A stretch of 64,000 nucleotides of DNA from Microvirga arvi (GTDB lineage Bacteria; Pseudomonadota; Alphaproteobacteria; Rhizobiales; Beijerinckiaceae), in assembly GCF_016892765.1 (NCBI RefSeq), contig NZ_JAFEMD010000020.1, positions 1-64,000 of the forward strand, in the 5' to 3' direction. The position numbers and the translations under genes are program-made. The notes below the pieces were generated by a model. It was not told where the DNA came from and did not search any database. It saw only the letters and a list, made by a program, of their open reading frames with translations. The stretch's first letter is position 1; the number at the start of each line of letters is the position of its first letter. This document shows, in pieces, positions 61,344 through 64,000 of the stretch.

Positions 61344-61750
61344 CGAGCCCAGTTCTTGCCTTACGCCGCGCGATCCTCGATGCGGCCTCCGCGGATGCGG
61401 AGCTGCGCGCGCTCATGGGCGGTGTGCTTCGCCTCTACGACGAGCCGCCGCGCGGGTCCGAGCCGGTCTATGCGCTGTTCGGCAACGTGAAGGCCGAGGA
61501 CTGGTCCACCGATCTCGACCGCGGCCACGTGCAGAACCTCGACCTCGTGGTCTGGTCGGAAAAGGGCGGCGCGCGCAAGGGCCTCATGGTCGCCGACCGC
61601 CTCTTCGCGATTCTCGACGACGCGCCGCTTGCCCTCGACGGCCACCGCCTCGTCAACCTGCGCGTCACGGAGCTCGCCTCCGCCCGCGACAAGGACAGCG
61701 GCCTCGCCCGCGTCACCTTGAGCCTGCGCGCGGTGACGGAGGTGGTGTAA
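61340..61750 (+). CDS. GTA tail terminator, DUF3168 (gp8)
   Basis: A 136-residue DUF3168 protein. It starts VLALRRAILDAASADAELRA, has YALFGNVKAEDWSTDLDRGH and VVWSEKGGARKGLMVADRLF, and ends VTLSLRAVTEVV, all typical of the GTA/siphophage tail terminator (tail-to-head joining) family. It is translationally coupled to gp7. It is followed by a 300-bp gap filled by a dispersed repeat before the tail tube gene, where RcGTA has only a few bases. Confidence 0.9.
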   Translation: MTSPVLALRRAILDAASADAELRALMGGVLRLYDEPPRGSEPVYALFGNVKAEDWSTDLDRGHVQNLDLVVWSEKGGARKGLMVADRLFAILDDAPLALDGHRLVNLRVTELASARDKDSGLARVTLSLRAVTEVV

Positions 61751-62052
61751 CTGAGTGAGCGCTAACCTGATCAAGCGCTGGCACACCTCTCCCTGAGGGA
61801 GAGGTCGACGCGCGTCAGCGCGGCGGGTGAGGGGTTATGCCCTCTCCGGATAAGACTGTACCCCCTCACCCTCGCTGCGCTCGACCTCTCCCCACCGGGG
61901 AGAGGTAGGCTGTAGCCGCCTCGCGCTTGCTGGATGATGCGCAGCACTTTGACTTTGCAGCCCCACCCTCGATCACTCCCCGAAAGGGAGAGGGAAGAGC
62001 TCGACTCAACACAAGAAATCTCTTTTTCCCTCTACACAACAAAGGACATCCC
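61751..62052. repeat. CTCTCCCC-type dispersed repeat between gp8 and gp9
   Basis: Bases 61785-61907 carry CCTCTCCCTGAGGGAGAGG, TCGACGCGCGTCAGCGCGGC, and the end GCTCGACCTCTCCCCACCGG. It is the inverse copy of 6044-6165. Bases 61965-61998 repeat the CACTCCCCGAAAGGGAGAGG motif seen near 60880. No gene is supported. Confidence 0.85.
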
Positions 62053-62463
62053 ATGCCTGCTCAGAAGGGCAAGGACCTGCTCATCAAGATCGGCGATGGC
62101 GGCAATGCCTTCGTCACCGCGGCGGGCCTGCGCACGCGTCAGATCGCCTTCAATGCCGAGACCGTCGACGTGACACACGCGGAATCCGCCGGGCGCTGGC
62201 GCGAATTGCTGGCCGGCGTCGGCGTGCGCCGGGCCAGCATCTCCGGCTCCGGCGTGTTCAAGGACGAGGCGTCCGATGCGCGCATGCGCCAAGTCTTCTT
62301 CGACGGCGACATTCTCACCTATCAGATCGTCATTCCCGATTTCGGATGCGTTGAGGGCCCGTTCCAGATCACGAGCCTGGAATATCGCGGCGACCATGCG
62401 GGCGAGGTGACGTTCGAGATGGCCTTCGAGTCGGCGGGCGCGCTCGCCTTCGTCGCGTTGTGA
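62053..62463 (+). CDS. GTA major tail tube protein (gp9)
   Basis: A 136-residue TP901-1/phi13-like tail tube protein. It begins MPAQKGKDLLIKIGDGGNAF and contains LRTRQIAFNAETVDVTHAES, GRWRELLAGVGVRRASISGS and the family ending EVTFEMAFESAGALAFVAL. It polymerises to make the tail tube around the tape measure. The start has AAAGGA eight bases upstream. The upstream open frame is repeat DNA. Confidence 0.92.
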   Translation: MPAQKGKDLLIKIGDGGNAFVTAAGLRTRQIAFNAETVDVTHAESAGRWRELLAGVGVRRASISGSGVFKDEASDARMRQVFFDGDILTYQIVIPDFGCVEGPFQITSLEYRGDHAGEVTFEMAFESAGALAFVAL

Positions 62464-62502
62464 TCGCGGCATGGTCGCATTCATCCTGACAACGCTCTTT
62501 TG

Positions 62503-62588
62503 CCGTCATCCCCGGGCTTGTCCCGGGGATCCACGCCTTTGCCGCAGTGGAAGACGTGGATGGCCGGAACAAGTCTGGCCATGACGGA
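62503..62588. repeat. Full-length palindromic intergenic repeat between gp9 and gp10
   Basis: CCGTCATCCCCGGGCTTGTC...GGGGATCCACGCC and GAAGACGTGGATGGCCGGAA...CTGGCCATGACGG. It is the 82-bp family of 4169-4250. Confidence 0.85.
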
Positions 62589-62616
62589 GGGCAATCTCCA
62601 AACAGAAAGACAATCG

Positions 62617-63000
62617 ATGCCCAACAGACGACGGGGCGAGGTGGCGCTGCAGCTCGGTGGCACCTGCTATACTCTTTGCCTCACGCTCGGCGCGCTCGCG
62701 GAGCTGGAGGATGCCTTCGGCGTGCAGGATCTGAACGCGCTCGCCGAGCGCTTCGGCACCGGGCATCTGTCGAGCCGCGATCTGCTCACGCTCCTCGGCG
62801 TCGCGTTGCGCGGCGGCGGTCATGCGATGAGCGACGTGGAGGTGGCGAGCCTGCCGCTGCACGAGGGCATCGAGCCCGTGGCCGCGGCGCTTGCCGATCT
62901 CCTCATCATGACCTTCGGCGGAGGCGAGACATCGCCAAACCCTCCGCAGCCGCAGGATGCAAGCGTGAGCCAGTCGCCTTACCCTAGGACGATGCGCTGA
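62617..63000 (+). CDS. GTA gp10 family protein
   Basis: A 127-residue protein matching the gene transfer agent gp10 family. Landmarks are RRGEVALQLGGTCYTLCLTL, GALAELEDAFGVQDLNALAE, GHLSSRDLLTLLGVALRGGG and EGIEPVAAALADLLIMTFGG. In RcGTA this gene lies between the tail tube and the tape measure and is probably a tail assembly chaperone that binds the tape measure. The stop overlaps the presumed start region of the next tail chaperone gene. Confidence 0.87.
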   Translation: MPNRRRGEVALQLGGTCYTLCLTLGALAELEDAFGVQDLNALAERFGTGHLSSRDLLTLLGVALRGGGHAMSDVEVASLPLHEGIEPVAAALADLLIMTFGGGETSPNPPQPQDASVSQSPYPRTMR

Positions 63001-63008
63001 CGCTCGGC

Positions 63009-63188
63009 TTGAGCATCCTGCGGTGGAGTCCGGAGATTTTCTGGCGTGCGACGCCGCGCGAACTCATTGCGGCCTGGGAGGGACTGAGCGGTGGGCGAAT
63101 GATCGAGTCTGCGCTGAGCAGCGACCTCGAGCGGTTGATGGAGTCGTTCCCGGATAGCGAAACAATCAAGGATAAAGAGACTGACTGA
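63009..63188 (+). CDS. GTA tail assembly chaperone (gp10.1 type), non-ATG start
   Basis: A 59-residue frame, SILRWSPEIFWRATPRELIA then AWEGLSGGRMIESALSSDLE, ending IKDKETD. LRWSPEIFWRATPRE is diagnostic of the small chaperone (rcc01693-type) downstream of gp10. There is no in-frame ATG or GTG after the last stop at 62985; TTG at 63009 or CTG at 62997 must be used, so it is easily missed. The gene is coupled to gp10, whose stop at 62998 lies at or before its start. The tape measure should follow but is not seen next; a convergent lipoprotein gene overlaps its 3' end. Confidence 0.75.
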   Translation: MSILRWSPEIFWRATPRELIAAWEGLSGGRMIESALSSDLERLMESFPDSETIKDKETD

Positions 63189-63567
63189 AGCTTACGCCGT
63201 TGCGCCTGAGGCATTCAACTTCCAGATCTTCCTTCATCTCGTCTCGATCACGGGACGCTGAGCGTTTGGCGACTGCATCGCCGGCTTCCTCCTTGCAGAG
63301 GGTGGAAAGACGATTCCATTGTTCATCAGGCATTCTCACTCTTCCAACGAACGTCGCACCCTTCAATTCGACGCACATGATGTAGATTTGTCTCCAAGTA
63401 TAGGAGACAGCCGTTTTCGGATCTGCCGATGCGGTCGCCTTCTCAGCCTCGTAAGCGCATTCTTTCTGGATGCGGCTCCATTGGTCCAAGCTTAGCCCAG
63501 GTGTCTTGAAGTAAGACCGTGTAGGCGGAGTGCTGACACAAGCAGCCAACGCAATCGTCAGGAGCAT
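63166..63567 (-). CDS. Cysteine-containing lipoprotein
   Basis: A 133-residue lipoprotein with the signal MLLTIALAAC (short, lipobox LAAC). The mature region includes GLSLDQWSRIQKECAYEAEK, YTWRQIYIMCVELKGATFVG and VECLRRNGVSFSQ. Its four Cys, spaced through the mature chain, suggest disulfides. The composition is AT-richer than nearby GTA genes. It is antisense to the tail chaperone with a 23-bp overlap at the 3' ends. Function unknown; probably an insertion into the GTA cluster together with the next lipoprotein. Confidence 0.72.
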   Translation of the reverse strand: MLLTIALAACVSTPPTRSYFKTPGLSLDQWSRIQKECAYEAEKATASADPKTAVSYTWRQIYIMCVELKGATFVGRVRMPDEQWNRLSTLCKEEAGDAVAKRSASRDRDEMKEDLEVECLRRNGVSFSQSLYP

Positions 63568-63656
63568 ACAGAGAAATGTCTAACGCAGCCCGCGGAGCTT
63601 TGTCGGGCATTTCCTGGGTAGGGAGATGGATCCGTTGTTCATTGCGCTTCGATCCA

Positions 63657-63923
63657 TCAAAGTTCGTGACCTTTTGCCTTCATGCAGGCCCTGAAGAACT
63701 GTTGAGCACCGTATTCCGAGGCAGTCCGCGGTGGTGCTGTATAGATGATCTTCAACGCATCGGCATAGCACTCGTCTATAGCCTTATTGACACGAGGGTC
63801 GGCGGTTCGCGGCAACTCCATGTTTTGGCGCGGTTGAGCACACCCGGCCAAACCCATGATGACCAAAGATGAAATGCATCCCTGAACTCGGCTTTTGATT
63901 AATGAGGTTCGTATGACAGACAA
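63657..63923 (-). CDS. Small lipoprotein of unknown function
   Basis: An 88-residue frame if a TTG at 63923 is used. The start SVIRTSLIKSRVQGCISSLV followed by IMGLAGC is a lipoprotein signal with lipobox LAGC. The mature part reads QPRQNMELPRTADPRVNKAI, DECYADALKIIYT and FFRACMKAKGHEL, resembling its neighbour at 63166 in length and Cys use (likely paralogues). The start is doubtful: no ATG is well placed, and the 5' end overlaps a plus-strand frame by 11 bases. A shorter or longer form is possible. Confidence 0.55.
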   Translation of the reverse strand: MSVIRTSLIKSRVQGCISSLVIMGLAGCAQPRQNMELPRTADPRVNKAIDECYADALKIIYTAPPRTASEYGAQQFFRACMKAKGHEL

Positions 63924-64000
63924 GACTTCCCAGCAGAAGATCGATGATTTGTTGGGCATGAAAGGCCAGACGGAACGACAGCTCAACACCCTCATCGGCC
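63913..64000 (+). CDS. Start of a coding region running off the window
   Basis: ATG at 63913 preceded by GAGG about 9 bases upstream, followed by 29 codons (MTDKTSQQKIDDLLGMKGQT, then ERQLNTLIG) before the window ends. It might be the next GTA gene, but the start does not look like a tape measure. Product unknown; partial gene. Confidence 0.5.
   Translation, partial: MTDKTSQQKIDDLLGMKGQTERQLNTLIG

Overview
The window is about 64 kb of high-GC DNA from an alphaproteobacterium of the order Hyphomicrobiales (Rhizobiales). A MucR regulator, two HWE-family histidine kinases, DUF2336, DUF6456 and DUF1491 proteins, a SufE protein and an RcGTA-type gene transfer agent (GTA) cluster all fit that order. 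The many palindromic intergenic repeats suggest Methylobacteriaceae, for instance a Microvirga-like genome, but this genus call is inference. I found no rRNA, tRNA or CRISPR array.

Bases 1-50,000 are ordinary chromosome, mostly housekeeping, envelope and sensory genes in short operons. In order they hold: a HerA-like ATPase, a GNAT acetyltransferase, an M20 dipeptidase, a 2-haloacid dehalogenase and a class IV aminotransferase (0-6 kb); a vWA protein, a nucleotide cyclase, and a translationally coupled pair of exported cupredoxin and DUF5602-like proteins (6-9 kb); a lipid-linked glycan group of MurJ, a GT2 glycosyltransferase and a divergent ChbG/HpnK deacetylase (9-13 kb); a GAF-cyclase, SodB, an HWE kinase coupled to an isochorismatase-like hydrolase, and oligopeptidase B (13-21 kb); MucR, a GlxA-type regulator divergent from a rhodanese, a DUF6456 protein, SufE and DUF1491 (21-28 kb); a four-gene operon of a class A PBP, a DUF1214/DUF1254 pair and a GNAT (29.6-33.6 kb); a manganese catalase and a three-gene membrane/coiled-coil operon with a TelA-like protein (34-39 kb); and then a PerM/AI-2E transporter, a TakP-like TRAP binding protein, a frameshifted HWE kinase, a two-gene lipoprotein operon and a large secreted RTX-type protein with seven propeller-like repeats (39-50 kb).

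From 50.5 kb to the right edge lies the head and early tail module of an RcGTA-type gene transfer agent: small and large terminase, portal, a small membrane protein, prohead protease, HK97 capsid, head-tail connector, head closure, tail terminator, tail tube, gp10 and a tail chaperone. Gene order is conserved, but the module is spread out. Palindromic repeats sit in most gaps and even inside one small gene. Several non-phage genes are inserted: an exported Ig-like protein, small lipoproteins, and two secreted trypsin-like proteases on the opposite strand between capsid and connector. A sigma70-like promoter, a short leader and a factor-independent terminator precede the first GTA gene, and a second strong terminator sits just before the capsid gene. 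The tape-measure and baseplate genes are not seen before the window ends.

The best leads for undescribed biology are the remodelled GTA cluster with its terminator-punctuated expression, the TelA-like/DUF6384 operon at 35.4-39.0 kb, and several small or exported proteins of unknown function. Starts were moved inward wherever a signal peptide, ribosome binding site or coupled stop/start pointed to a later codon than the longest open frame.
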